NCBI GenBank assembly: GCA_001417715.1
Contig: BBRT01000111.1
Location: 1-52,141 of the forward strand
Direction: 5' to 3'
DNA: 52,141 bases
Source: Candidatus Symbiothrix dinenymphae
GTDB lineage: Bacteria; Bacteroidota; Bacteroidia; Bacteroidales; Azobacteroidaceae
The notes beneath the pieces were generated by a model that saw nothing but the letters and a program-made list of their open reading frames with translations, was not told the DNA's origin and made no database searches. Below, in pieces: positions 16,601 to 25,305 of this stretch. Each line of letters begins with the position of its first letter. Within the stretch, counting starts at the first letter, position 1. The position numbers were made by a program, and so were the translations under genes.

Positions 16601-19600
16601 AGCCAGGTAATGCAAATTACAATGCCGCCGACTCGGTAACGCACACATTGACCGTCAATAAAGCCGATCAGACCATCGTCTGGGACTCCATCCCATCAAA
16701 AACTTACGGCGATGTTGATTTTGATTTGCCGGACACGACCGACATGGGATGGACGATTGTTTACGCTTCGGGCAACCCATCTGTGGCTACCGTTACGGAT
16801 AATCATGTGCACATACTTGGCGCGGGCACGGCTCAAATTACGGCTACGCAGGCAGGTAACACCAATTACAATGCCGCCGACTCGGTAACGCACACATTGA
16901 CTGTCAATAAAGCATATCAGACCATCGGCTGGGACTCCATTCCATCAAAAACTTACGGCGATGCCGATTTTGATTTGCCGGACACGACCGACATGGGCTT
17001 GACGATTGTTTATGCTTCGGGCAACCCATCTGTGGCTACCGTTGCGGATAATCGAGTGCACATAGTCGGCGGGGGGACGGTGCAAATTACGGCAACGCAG
17101 GCAGGTAACACCAATTACAATGCCGCTGCAGCGGTAACGCACACATTGACCGTCAATAAAGCCGATCAGACCATTACTTGGGACTCCATCCCATCAAAAA
17201 CCTACGGTGATGCCAATTTTTCTTTGCCGGACACGACCAACAGGGGATTGACGATTGTTTATACTTCGGGCAACACATCTGTGGCTACCGTTGCGGATAA
17301 TCGAGTGCACATAGTCGGCGCGGGCACGGCTCAAATTACGGCAACGCAGGCAGGTAACACCAATTACAATGCCGCTGCAGCGGTAACGCACACATTGACC
17401 GTCAATAAAGCCGATCAGACCATTACTTGGGACTCCATCCCATCAAAAACTTACGGCGATGCCAATTTTTCTTTGCAGCCATCAAGAACAGATAAAAATT
17501 TGACTATCAGTTATGAAAGTTTGAATACGAGTGTAGCAACCATTTCAGGCAACAGGGTAACTATCACGGGTGCAGGGCAAACGTATATTATTGCCACTCA
17601 GGCAGGTAACACCAATTACAATGCCGCCGACTCGGTAACGCACACCTTGACCGTCAATAAAGCCAATCAGACCATCGTCTGGAACTCCATCCCATCAAAA
17701 ACCTACGGCGATGTTGATTTTAGTTTGCCGGACACGACCAACAGTGGATTGACGATTGTTTATGCTTCGGGCAACCCATCTGTGGCTACCGTTACGGGTA
17801 ATTATATGCACATAGTTGGCGCGGGCACGGCTCAAATTACGGCTACGCAGGCAGGTGATGCCAATTACAATGCCGCCGACTCGGTAACGCACACATTGAC
17901 CGTTTCTAAAGCTAATCAAACCATTGTTTCGAGCAGCATATCAAAGACTTACGGCGAAGCCGAGTTTGATTTGCCGGACACGACCAACATGGGATTGACG
18001 ATTGTTTATGCTTCCGACAACACGTCTGTGGCTACCGTTACGGGTAATCGAGTGCATCTCACCGGCGCGGACACGGCTCGAATTACGGCAACGCAGGCAG
18101 GTGATTTGAATCACAATCCCGCCTCGGTAACACGTCTTTTGACTGTTAAAAAGAGCGATTCAGCGATTACTTTTGCTGATTTGCCGATGAAAACGTATGG
18201 CAATGCGCCGTTTGCATTGGTTGCCACCAGTATAGCACCGGAACCAATTACCTTTATTAGCAGCGATACCAGCATAGTATCAATTTCGGATACTACGGCA
18301 ACCATACACAAGGCAGGTGTAGTTTCTATCACGGCATCTCAAGCCGGCGGAGCAGCAACGCGCATTCGCGCATTAACCATCGACAAAGCCACAGTAACAA
18401 TTACCGTTAATGACACCTCAATGTTTTACGGCGATGCTACGCCAACATCATTTACATACCAATATTCCGGCTTCGTGAATGGTGAAACAGAAGCAGTATT
18501 GGATTCATTTCCAACATTTGTTTGTAACTACAACGGTGGTAATGTCGGCGACTATGCCATCAAACCGAACCTCAATCAGAGCTATGGTAATTACAAATTC
18601 TCTTTTCAGGACGGAACATTGACTGTAAATAAAGCCAATGCAGGAGTCATTGCTTTTTGGAAAAATGATACAACGGTTACCTACGGCCCAAATTTACGTT
18701 TAGAATTACCGAGCAGCACTGACAAGGGGCAGTCTATCACCTATACCAGCGACAATGCAGATGTGGCAACTACTCCGGTCGGTTATGTTAACATTCACAA
18801 AATCGGTACGGCTCACATCACAGCAACGGTGGCGGATACGGTCAATTACGATGCCGTGACACCGGTCACTCGCACCCTGACTGTGACCAAAAGTGATGCA
18901 GGAGTCATTGATTTTTGGGGAAAAGATACAACGGTTACCTACGAAGTTAATAGTTTAAGCTTACCGAGCACAACAGACAAGGGGCGGCCTATCACTTATA
19001 CCAGCGACAATGCAGATGTGGCAACAACTTCGAGCAATAATGTTTACATTCACAAAGTTGGTACGGTTCACATCACAGCAACGGTAGCGGTTAATGAGAA
19101 TTACAATGCTGTGACACCGGTCACTCACGCCCTGACAGTGAACAAAAGTGATGCAGGAGTCATTGATTTTTGGAAAAATGATACAGCGGTTATCTACGGC
19201 GAAGTTTCGAGTTTAAGCTTACCGAGCAAAACAGACAAGGGGCGGACTATCACTTACACCGGCGACAATCCAAATGTGGCAACCACTTCAAGCAATAATG
19301 TTTCCATCCACAAAGCCGGTACGGTTCACATCACGGCAACGGTAGCGGTTAATGCGAATTACACTGCCGTGACTCCGGTCACTCGCACTCTGATTGTGAA
19401 CAAAATAGATGCAGGAGTCATTGATTTTTGGGGAAAAGATACAACAATTACCTACGGCGAAGTTTCGAGTTTTAACTTACCGAGCACAACAGACAAGGGG
19501 CGGCCTATCACCTATACCAGCGACAATCCAAATGTGGCAAGTACTTCAGGCAATTCTGTTCGCATTAACAAAGTCGGTACGGCTCACATCACAGCAACGG

Positions 19601-20676
19601 TAGCGGATAATGAGAATTACACTGCCGTGGCACCGGTCACTCGCACCCTGACTGTAAACAAAGCCAATGCAGAAGACATTGATTTTTGGAAAAATGATAC
19701 AACAATTACCTACGGCGAAGTTAGGAATTTAAGCTTACCGCGCACAACAGACAAGGGGCGTTCTATCACTTATACCAGCGACAATCCAAGTGTGGCAAGT
19801 ACTTCAGGCAATGTTGTCAACATTAACAAAGTCGGTACGGCTCACATCACAGCAACGGTAACGGATAACGAGAATTTCACTGCCGTGGCACCGGTCACTC
19901 GCACTGTGACAGTTACCTCCGTAGCGGTAACAGGCGTAACGCTCACCGATACTACCGCCACACTGAGCATAAGCACCACACAGCAATTCACCACACAGCA
20001 ACTCACCGCCATCGTGACACCCGCCACTGCCACCGACAAAACGGTGACATGGAGCAGTAGCAACACAAGCATTGCCACGGTGAGTGCGAGTGGTGAAGTA
20101 ACAGCAAAGGCGGCAGGCACAGCCACCATCACGGCGACCACAGCCGATGGAGGCAAACAGGCAACTTGCATGGTGACAGTGACAGTGTCTGCACCACCGG
20201 TAATTGCACCGGTAATTGTAACGTACACCGTAGCGTTCAACTCTCGCGGCGGTAGCACGGTAGCCTCACAAACAGTCAATAGCGGCGCAACGGCAAGCAA
20301 ACCGGCAGACCCGGAGCGCGAAGGCTACACCTTTGCAGGCTGGTTCTACGAGCTGTCGTATAAAAACGAGTGGTTTGAAAATGAACTAATCACCCGCAAC
20401 ATCACGCTGTATGCCCAGTGGACAGAAGACAGCCCCGAAGAGTCGGCACCCGCCACCGCCATAGAAACGGTTACCGTTAAATTGCAACTGTACCCCAACC
20501 CAACGACAGACGTGGTGCACATCAAAAACGCCAACGGCGCAGAGGTGAAGGTATATAACCTGAGCGGCGAATGCCTGCAAAGCACCACCGAAAGCCGCAT
20601 AGATTTGTCAGCATATCCTAGCGGCATTTATCTGCTGAAGATAGGAGGGCAGACTTTGAAAGTGGTGAAGCAGTAG
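13636..20676 (+). CDS. Giant T9SS-exported Ig-like repeat protein (2346 residues)
   Basis: The ATG at 13636 is chosen because it starts a signal peptide (MRKLFILIIAALCSTNIASS); an ATG at 13582 in the same frame would bury it. Domains in order: a cadherin-like beta-sandwich (LSSLSVAGYSLSPAFG); an InlB B-repeat (GYTFEGWYDGEAEYDFD); 17 Ig-like units of about 83 residues (IPSKTYGD ... HTLTVNKA); an MBG-type domain (VTITVNDTSMFYGDATP); five 86-residue units (AGVIDFWGKDTTVTYG); a Big_2 domain (VTGVTLTDTTATLS); another InlB B-repeat; and a type A T9SS sorting domain (YPNPTTDVVHIKNANG to LKVVKQ). It should form a long fibre-like stalk on the cell surface; the ligand is unknown. It probably shares a transcript with the preceding surface-protein gene. 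The TAG stop lies inside a P1 palindrome. Confidence 0.9.
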   Translation: MRKLFILIIAALCSTNIASSASLSSLSVAGYSLSPAFGTDITNYSLTIDEKDSVHIAAEAALLNDTVAVSDTGTFILNYGINTFLIHVTDDSGGEATYTITIQRGVYTVTFADTGLSNIATQTIIHGTAATAPSPPGRDGYTFEGWYDGEAEYDFDTPVTADLTLTAKWKQTPVITFNALPVKVYGDADFILTATSSPSPEPIVFTSSNEAVATISSGDMITFTGAMVTITGVGQTHITATQAGNADYNAATPVTHTLTVNPGEQTITWSAIPSPTYGDADFSLPDTTNRGLVIVYTSDNPSVATVTDNQVHIVGGGTAQITATQAGNTNYNAADSVTHTLTVNKAAQIIVWDSIPSKTYGAADFSLPDTTDMGLTIVYASGNPSVATVTDNQVHIVGGGTAQITATQAGNTNYAAATPITHTLTVNPATQTINWGTIPTQTYGDAAFDLPQKTDKNLNISYESSNLDVATTSGNTVIITGAGQAEITANQAGDANYSAATPETRTLIVNQATQTITWIDIPTQTYGDAAFDLPQKTDKNLNISYASSNLNVATISGNTVTITGAGQTQITATQAGNTNYNAATSVTDTLTVNQATQTITWIDIPTKTYGDTAFSLPSTTDKNLSISYISSNTNVATISGNMVTITGAGHTEITATQAGDANYTAAASVAHTLTVAKAAQTIVWVTIPSPTYGDAAFDLPLKTDKNWTISYASSDANVATISGNTVTIKGAGQTQITATQAGDTNYNAATSVTHTLTVNKADQNIVWDSIPSKTYGDVDFDLPDTTDMGLTIVYASGNTAVATVTDNHVHIVGAGTAQITATQSGNTNYNAATSVTHTLTVHKADQTIGWDSIPSKTYGDADFDLPDTTSRGLTIVYTSGNLSVATVTDNHVHIVGAGTAQITATQAGNTNYNAATSVTHTLTVNKADQTIGWDSIPSKTYGDVDFDLPDTTDMGLTIVYTSKNHSVATVTGNYVHIVGAGTAQITATQPGNANYNAADSVTHTLTVNKADQTIVWDSIPSKTYGDVDFDLPDTTDMGWTIVYASGNPSVATVTDNHVHILGAGTAQITATQAGNTNYNAADSVTHTLTVNKAYQTIGWDSIPSKTYGDADFDLPDTTDMGLTIVYASGNPSVATVADNRVHIVGGGTVQITATQAGNTNYNAAAAVTHTLTVNKADQTITWDSIPSKTYGDANFSLPDTTNRGLTIVYTSGNTSVATVADNRVHIVGAGTAQITATQAGNTNYNAAAAVTHTLTVNKADQTITWDSIPSKTYGDANFSLQPSRTDKNLTISYESLNTSVATISGNRVTITGAGQTYIIATQAGNTNYNAADSVTHTLTVNKANQTIVWNSIPSKTYGDVDFSLPDTTNSGLTIVYASGNPSVATVTGNYMHIVGAGTAQITATQAGDANYNAADSVTHTLTVSKANQTIVSSSISKTYGEAEFDLPDTTNMGLTIVYASDNTSVATVTGNRVHLTGADTARITATQAGDLNHNPASVTRLLTVKKSDSAITFADLPMKTYGNAPFALVATSIAPEPITFISSDTSIVSISDTTATIHKAGVVSITASQAGGAATRIRALTIDKATVTITVNDTSMFYGDATPTSFTYQYSGFVNGETEAVLDSFPTFVCNYNGGNVGDYAIKPNLNQSYGNYKFSFQDGTLTVNKANAGVIAFWKNDTTVTYGPNLRLELPSSTDKGQSITYTSDNADVATTPVGYVNIHKIGTAHITATVADTVNYDAVTPVTRTLTVTKSDAGVIDFWGKDTTVTYEVNSLSLPSTTDKGRPITYTSDNADVATTSSNNVYIHKVGTVHITATVAVNENYNAVTPVTHALTVNKSDAGVIDFWKNDTAVIYGEVSSLSLPSKTDKGRTITYTGDNPNVATTSSNNVSIHKAGTVHITATVAVNANYTAVTPVTRTLIVNKIDAGVIDFWGKDTTITYGEVSSFNLPSTTDKGRPITYTSDNPNVASTSGNSVRINKVGTAHITATVADNENYTAVAPVTRTLTVNKANAEDIDFWKNDTTITYGEVRNLSLPRTTDKGRSITYTSDNPSVASTSGNVVNINKVGTAHITATVTDNENFTAVAPVTRTVTVTSVAVTGVTLTDTTATLSISTTQQFTTQQLTAIVTPATATDKTVTWSSSNTSIATVSASGEVTAKAAGTATITATTADGGKQATCMVTVTVSAPPVIAPVIVTYTVAFNSRGGSTVASQTVNSGATASKPADPEREGYTFAGWFYELSYKNEWFENELITRNITLYAQWTEDSPEESAPATAIETVTVKLQLYPNPTTDVVHIKNANGAEVKVYNLSGECLQSTTESRIDLSAYPSGIYLLKIGGQTLKVVKQ
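14157..18395 (+). repeat. Seventeen tandem ~249-bp units coding for Ig-like domains
   Basis: Most units are exactly 249 bp (83 codons). Two sequence types alternate: one with DTTDMGLTIVYASGN and VTDNHVHIVG, the other with KTDKNLTISYASSN and ISGNTVTITG. Unit 14 (near 17410-17650) carries the second type's middle inside first-type flanks, a sign of recombination between units. The first and last units are diverged. Confidence 0.92.
18640..19915 (+). repeat. Five tandem ~258-bp units (AGVIDFW type)
   Basis: Each unit is about 86 codons with FWKNDTTITYGEV near its start, TDKGRPITYTSDN in the middle and HITATVAVN near its end. This second array is distinct from the 249-bp one and separated from it by an MBG-type domain. 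Confidence 0.88.
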
Positions 20677-20700
20677 AGACGTGGCGCGCCACGTCTGTAC
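20673..20700. repeat. Palindrome family P1, overlapping the stop codon
   Basis: This copy of the 5813-5840 palindrome has one mismatch. The TAG stop of the giant gene is bases 20674-20676, as in the first copy, and the codons before it (LKVVKQ) also match. Confidence 0.88.
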
Positions 20701-20709
20701 TCTGACAAA

Positions 20710-20770
20710 AGGATTGGCAGGATTATCAAAAATCCTGCCAATCCTTTAATCTTGCAAATCCTGATTCAGA
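20710..20770. repeat. Inverted repeat family P3
   Basis: AGGATTGGCAGGATT (20710-20724) and its complement (20731-20745) are followed by the conserved tail ending CTGATTCAGA. It abuts the -33 element of the pckA promoter. Confidence 0.88.
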
Positions 20771-20771
20771 T

Positions 20772-20802
20772 TTTGCCATATCAAAAAAAAAGACTAATTT
20801 TG
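20772..20802 (+). promoter_or_regulatory. Promoter TTTG-N19-TAATTTTG for pckA
   Basis: TTTG at 20772-20775 and TAATTTTG at 20795-20802 are spaced by 19 bases. The leader to the ATG at 20863 is about 55 bases. Confidence 0.75.
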
Positions 20803-20862
20803 TGCGCCGAAAAAAGGCATCATACGAAGAAATATAAACAATTAAATACATATTTACAAAAA

Positions 20863-22452
20863 ATGGCAACATTAGATTTGAGCAAGTACGGCATCAACAA
20901 GGACATTCCTGTTGTGTATAACCCGTCTTATGAGGAGCTTTTTCAAGCCGAAATCGACCCTGCAAATCAGGGCTTCGAAAAAGGCACAGTAACAACTACC
21001 GGCTCGGTGAGCGTGGACACGGGTAAATTTACCGGTCGTTCGCCCAAAGACCGCTTTATCGTGAAGGACAAAACGTCGGAAAACACGATTTGGTGGGACG
21101 GTAACATCAACAAACCCACCACGCCGGAGGTTTGGAAAGACTTGAAAGCCAACACTATCAAGCAATTGAACACGGCGAAAAAATTGTACGTGGTGGATGC
21201 CTACTGCGGCACCAACGAAGACACGCGCATGAAGGTGCGTTTCATCGTGGAAGTGGCATGGCAGGCGCATTTTGTGACCAATATGTTTATCCGCCCGTCG
21301 CACTACGAATTGGCGAACTACGGCGATCCTGATTTCGTGGTCTTCAACGGTTCAAAAACCACCGACCCCGATTGGCAAAAGCACAATTTGAACTCCGAAG
21401 TGTATGTGCTGTTCAACCTCACCGAACGCGAACAAATCATCGGCGGCACGTGGTACGGCGGCGAAATGAAAAAAGGGATGTTCTCTATGCAGAACTATTA
21501 CCTGCCCCTGCGCGGCATCGCCTCTATGCACTGCTCGGCAAATGTGGGCAAAGACGGCGACGTAGCCATCTTCTTCGGCTTGTCGGGAACAGGCAAAACA
21601 ACCCTCTCGGCTGACCCGAAACGCTATTTGATTGGCGACGACGAGCACGGCTGGGACAACAACGGCGTATTCAACTACGAAGGTGGCTGCTACGCCAAAG
21701 TAATTGACCTGAGCAAGGAAAACGAGCCGGACATCTGGCGTGCCATCCGCCGCGATGCCCTTTTGGAAAACGTGACGGTGAAAGCCGACGGCACACCCGA
21801 CTATTCCAAGGAAGCCTCGAAGACGGAAAACACCCGCGTGTCGTATCCGATTTACCACATCAACAAGATTGTGTTGCCTTCCCGTGCCGGTCACGCGAAG
21901 AAAATCATCTACCTGAGTGCGGATGCCTTCGGCGTGTTGCCTCCCGTATCTATTTTGGACGAAAAATCGGCACAATACCACTTCCTGTGCGGCTACACCT
22001 CCAAGTTGGCGGGCACCGAACGCGGCATCACTGAGCCTGTTCCATCGTTCTCACCGGCATTCGGCGAAGCGTTCCTGACCTTGCACCCGACCCAATACGC
22101 CGGCGTGTTGGCAAAGAAAATGAAGGAACACGGCGCAAAAGCCTATCTGGTGAACACCGGTTGGAACGGCACCGGCAAGCGTATCTCCTTGAAGGACACG
22201 CGCGCCATCATCGACGCCATCATCGACGGCTCCATCGAAAAAGCCCCGACCATCAAAGTGCCAATCTTGAATTTGGTTGCTCCAAAAACATTGCCGGGCG
22301 TTTCCGACATCCTCGACCCGCGCACCACTTACGGCGCAAACGTGGCAGAATGGGAAACGAAAGCGAAGTCGCTGGGCGCAAAATATATCAAGAACTTTGA
22401 ACAATACCTGCCGGAAGGCAAGGATTTGATTCCGTCAGGTCCGCAGTTGTAA
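20863..22452 (+). CDS. pckA: Phosphoenolpyruvate carboxykinase (ATP)
   Basis: The 529-residue cytoplasmic enzyme interconverts oxaloacetate plus ATP with PEP, CO2 and ADP. In Bacteroidota it often runs toward oxaloacetate as part of succinate fermentation. Motifs present are R59 in GRSPKDRF, H223 in SMHCSANVG, the P-loop [15 protein letters not shown] (~238-252), the metal-binding GDDEHGWD (D259-D260), and RVSYPIYHI with the C-terminal [17 protein letters not shown]. Length is normal. The start at 20863 lies downstream of the promoter; the longer frame upstream is excluded because it begins before that promoter. A strong terminator follows at 22492. Confidence 0.97.
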   Translation: MATLDLSKYGINKDIPVVYNPSYEELFQAEIDPANQGFEKGTVTTTGSVSVDTGKFTGRSPKDRFIVKDKTSENTIWWDGNINKPTTPEVWKDLKANTIKQLNTAKKLYVVDAYCGTNEDTRMKVRFIVEVAWQAHFVTNMFIRPSHYELANYGDPDFVVFNGSKTTDPDWQKHNLNSEVYVLFNLTEREQIIGGTWYGGEMKKGMFSMQNYYLPLRGIASMHCSANVGKDGDVAIFFGLSGTGKTTLSADPKRYLIGDDEHGWDNNGVFNYEGGCYAKVIDLSKENEPDIWRAIRRDALLENVTVKADGTPDYSKEASKTENTRVSYPIYHINKIVLPSRAGHAKKIIYLSADAFGVLPPVSILDEKSAQYHFLCGYTSKLAGTERGITEPVPSFSPAFGEAFLTLHPTQYAGVLAKKMKEHGAKAYLVNTGWNGTGKRISLKDTRAIIDAIIDGSIEKAPTIKVPILNLVAPKTLPGVSDILDPRTTYGANVAEWETKAKSLGAKYIKNFEQYLPEGKDLIPSGPQL

Positions 22453-22455
22453 TCA

Positions 22456-22483
22456 GGGGATTGCGGGTCAAGCCCGCAATGAC
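22456..22483. repeat. Dispersed palindrome, ATTGCGGG family, intergenic
   Basis: GGGGATTGCGGGTCAAGC continues to CCGCAATGAC. It is essentially identical to the copy at 315-342 in the alpha-2-macroglobulin gene. Confidence 0.88.
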
Positions 22484-22491
22484 AATATGTT

Positions 22492-22528
22492 AGGGGCGCG
22501 GTTTATCGCGCCCCTTTTCATTCATTTT
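22492..22528 (+). terminator. Rho-independent terminator of pckA
   Basis: AGGGGCGCG (22492-22500) pairs with CGCGCCCCT (22507-22515) around a 6-base loop and is followed by TTTCATTCATTTTTT. Confidence 0.85.
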
Positions 22529-22530
22529 TT

Positions 22531-22756
22531 AATGAATACCGGATATATTACCTATTTTCCCTCTGTGTTTATCCCGTAGGGATTATAGCTCGGTAGAAAT
22601 GGAATACCCTCCCCATTCCTGCATCCCGTAGGGATGCAACCGATTGCGGATGATGTTGCATCCCTACGGGATGCCGTGTGGCGGTGAAGGTTCGCATTTC
22701 TACCGAGCTATAATCCCTACGGGATTGCAATATAGGTAATATATCCGGTATTCATT
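22531..22756. repeat. 226-bp foldback element with three nested perfect inverted repeats
   Basis: The outer arms of 25 bp (22531-22555, 22732-22756; AATGAATACCGGATAT...), middle arms of 31 bp (22571-22601, 22695-22725; ATCCCGTAGGGATTATAG...) and inner arms of 20 bp (22621-22640, 22655-22674) are all perfect. It has no coding potential. It looks like a non-autonomous MITE-like element or a long structured RNA. No clear target-site duplication is seen. The rest of 22757-22944 shows nothing beyond AT-rich DNA. Confidence 0.92.
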
Positions 22757-22944
22757 TACTTTTTTATTTAACTTCCTCAAAATCAAGGAAAAAGAAAAAG
22801 GAAATTCTCCCGAACTCCCTAGATCAATCTTTATTAACCTTAAATTTAATACTATTATGAAAAAACTACGCGCAAAGGTACGGCATATTTTGATACAAGC
22901 CAAATGTTTTTCCATAAAAATGTTTAATTTAGTGTTAAATATCA

Positions 22945-23919
22945 TTATTTTTGTTCAATTTGCTGCATTATTCCAAATAATTCGTCCAAAGTGTTAGCGC
23001 GAAGCATCGCTATTCGGGTGGGTTTGAAGTCGGGAATGCCCTTGAAAAGGGGGCTGGCGGCAATATGACGGCGGCTGTGCAAAATGCCGCGCCGTTCGTC
23101 CAATCGTTCGACACTTTCGCGGATTTGTCGCTGCAAAATAGACAAATAGTCTGCAAATGTTTGTTTTTCAGGCATTTCGCCGTGTTTCAGGTAGTGCTTC
23201 ACCTCCCTGAAAATCCATGGAGCGCCGATGCTGCCGCGACCAATCATCACCGCATCCACGCCGTAGCGGTCGAATGCCTGTTTTGCCTTTTGGGGCGAGG
23301 TGATGTCGCCGTTGCCGATGATGGGAATTTGCATTCGCGGGTTGTTTTTTACCTCGCCAATCAGAGTCCAGTCGGCTTCTCCGGTGTACATTTGGGCGCG
23401 AGTTCGTCCGTGAATAGTGAGAGCTGCGATGCCGCAATCCTGCAATTTTTCTGCTAAATCTACGATGATTTTGTTGTCGTTATCCCACCCCAGACGTGTT
23501 TTGACTGTTACCGGAACATTCACCGCCTTGACAACCGCCGCCGTAATCGCCACCAATTTGTCGGGCGTGCGCAACATCCCCGAACCGGCACCCTTGACGG
23601 CCACTTTCTTGACCGGACAACCAAAATTCAGGTCGATAACGTCCGGATGCGCCGCCTCGCAAATCTGCGCCGCCTCCACCAGCGGCTCCACCTCCCGACC
23701 ATAAATTTGCATCGCCACGGGGCGTTCCGCGTTCGACACATCTAACTTGCTCTCTGTCTTGTTGATATGCCTAATCAGCGCATCGCTCGAAATAAATTCT
23801 GTGTAAACCATATCCGCCCCAAACTCCTTGCACAGCAGGCGAAAAGCAATGTCCGTCACATCCTCCATCGGTGCCAAAAACACGGGATAATCGTCAAATA
23901 TCAGGTTTCCTATTGTCAT
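22945..23919 (-). CDS. dusB: tRNA-dihydrouridine synthase
   Basis: The 324-residue FMN enzyme reduces uridines in the tRNA D-loop with NADPH. Visible features are the N-terminal FLAPMEDVTDIAFR, the catalytic Cys101 in DLNFGCPVKKVAVKGAGSG, TVKTRLGWDN, the FMN/tRNA-contact LTIHGRTRAQMY, IIGNGDI, and AVMIGRGSIGAPWIF. The helical C-terminal domain is present and the length matches DusB-like proteins. It lies 30 bases after the second ABC permease gene in the same direction and is probably the last gene of that transcript. The B subtype is inferred from overall resemblance. Confidence 0.93.
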   Translation of the reverse strand: MTIGNLIFDDYPVFLAPMEDVTDIAFRLLCKEFGADMVYTEFISSDALIRHINKTESKLDVSNAERPVAMQIYGREVEPLVEAAQICEAAHPDVIDLNFGCPVKKVAVKGAGSGMLRTPDKLVAITAAVVKAVNVPVTVKTRLGWDNDNKIIVDLAEKLQDCGIAALTIHGRTRAQMYTGEADWTLIGEVKNNPRMQIPIIGNGDITSPQKAKQAFDRYGVDAVMIGRGSIGAPWIFREVKHYLKHGEMPEKQTFADYLSILQRQIRESVERLDERRGILHSRRHIAASPLFKGIPDFKPTRIAMLRANTLDELFGIMQQIEQK

Positions 23920-23949
23920 CTGTCTATGTGTTTTTGCTAAATTTCCCCC

Positions 23950-25203
23950 TCATTCTTCCCTAATCGCATCTATCGCCTTGATTTTCAAAGCACGAACAGT
24001 GGGGATGGCTCCTGCAATTAAGCCGCTGATTAGCAAGATGATGGAGGCAACTATGGCTGTCCAGAAGCCTACGCGCGGCTCGGCAATGAACATGTTTTCT
24101 GCTTGCTGCACCCAATAGACATCGGCGATGTGCAACGTCAATACCCCTAATGCTAAGCCTAAGATGCCGGCGAGTGCCGTCAGGAGCAGACTTTCCGACA
24201 TGATTTGTGCTATGATTGTGAGGGGCTTCGCCCCCAGTGCGCGGCGCACGCCAATTTCTTTGGTGCGCTCCTTCACGGTAACCATCATGATGTTGCTCAC
24301 GCCCACTATGCCGGCTATCAGGGTTCCGGAGCCTACTATCCATATCAGGATGGCGATGCCGATAAACAGGGCATCAAACATGGCGAACTGTTCGCCCATA
24401 TTGAAGCCCCAGATGGCTTGTTGGTCGGTTGGCGCGATGTCGTGATGCGCTTTGAGCAGCGATTTCATCTGGTCTTCCACAATTTTGACGGGGATGCTGC
24501 CCTTTGCTGTGGCTGCCAGCATGTGGATGACATCGCCCTGATTGTTAATCTGTTGCATCGTGGTGAACGGGATGCCGATGGATTCGGACGTGCGCCCGTT
24601 GAAACTCATGTCTTCCACGCCTTTCGCCACGCCAATTACTTGATAATAAATGCCATTGACCCGTATATATTTGCCAAGTGGATTGTCTTTTGTTGGGAAA
24701 AGTTCCTCATAGACTTTCACGCCGATGACGCATACTTTGCGGTGCTGCTTTATGTCGATGTCGTTGATAAATCGTCCGTGTGTGAGAAATTGGTTCTCGA
24801 TGTATTCGTAGTTGGAATGCAAACCGCGCACGTTGTGTGTGCCGGCATTATCGCCATAAACCACATTATTGTCGGTGCGCGCACCAAACAGCAGTGGCGA
24901 CAGCACATCCAATTCGGGGATGGATTTCGTCAGGATGTCTAAATCAGGGTTGCGTATGTTCCACTGCCGCCCCTTCTGGAAGCCTTTGTAAGGCTCGCCG
25001 GTGGTGCTGCTGCCCATGATGCAACAGTTGGTGGCGAAGCCTTCGATGCCCTGAAACATCCCCCGCTGCATCCCTTCGCCAAAGCCCATCATCACTATCA
25101 ACATAAAAATACCCCAAAACACGCCAAAGCCTGTCAGGAAGCTACGCACCTTGTTACGGGTGATTGTAACCCATATCTCTTCAAACCTGTCAATATCAAA
25201 CAT
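23950..25203 (-). CDS. MacB-like ABC transporter permease (second of two)
   Basis: The 417-residue membrane protein has the MacB/FtsX layout: one N-terminal membrane segment (VRSFLTGFGVFWGIFMLIVMMGFG), a periplasmic domain (~50-260), and three C-terminal segments (LIWIVGSGTLIAGIVGVSNIMM, SLLLTALAGILGLALGVL, AIVASIILLISGLIAGAIP). The cytoplasmic loop VKERTKEIGVRRALGAKP is the typical coupling region for the ATPase. Such transporters use ATP hydrolysis to drive periplasmic or outer-membrane export of peptides, lipoproteins or drugs; the substrate here is unknown. It is related to the neighbouring permease at 25306, suggesting a heterodimer with the ATPase at 26583. Confidence 0.9.
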   Translation of the reverse strand: MFDIDRFEEIWVTITRNKVRSFLTGFGVFWGIFMLIVMMGFGEGMQRGMFQGIEGFATNCCIMGSSTTGEPYKGFQKGRQWNIRNPDLDILTKSIPELDVLSPLLFGARTDNNVVYGDNAGTHNVRGLHSNYEYIENQFLTHGRFINDIDIKQHRKVCVIGVKVYEELFPTKDNPLGKYIRVNGIYYQVIGVAKGVEDMSFNGRTSESIGIPFTTMQQINNQGDVIHMLAATAKGSIPVKIVEDQMKSLLKAHHDIAPTDQQAIWGFNMGEQFAMFDALFIGIAILIWIVGSGTLIAGIVGVSNIMMVTVKERTKEIGVRRALGAKPLTIIAQIMSESLLLTALAGILGLALGVLTLHIADVYWVQQAENMFIAEPRVGFWTAIVASIILLISGLIAGAIPTVRALKIKAIDAIREE

Positions 25204-25210
25204 TTTCTAT

Positions 25211-25304
25211 CAGTTACCAGTTATCAGTTACCAGTTACCAGTTACCAGTTACCAGTTACCAGTGACCATTGGACTGGTAACTGGTAACTGATAACTGGTA
25301 ACTG
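25211..25304. repeat. CAGTTAC heptamer tandem with inverted second half
   Basis: Eight or so copies of CAGTTAC/CAGTTAT run from 25211 to 25266. Bases 25273-25304 are an exact reverse complement of the first 32 bases (25211-25242), so the spacer between the two permease genes can fold into a long hairpin. Confidence 0.9.
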
Positions 25305-25305
25305 T

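Noticed and set aside
14455-17919. Series of ~65-residue minus-strand open frames every 249 bases
   Set aside because: They are antisense shadows of the repeated Ig-like units and carry the same periodicity, with no starts or promoters of their own.
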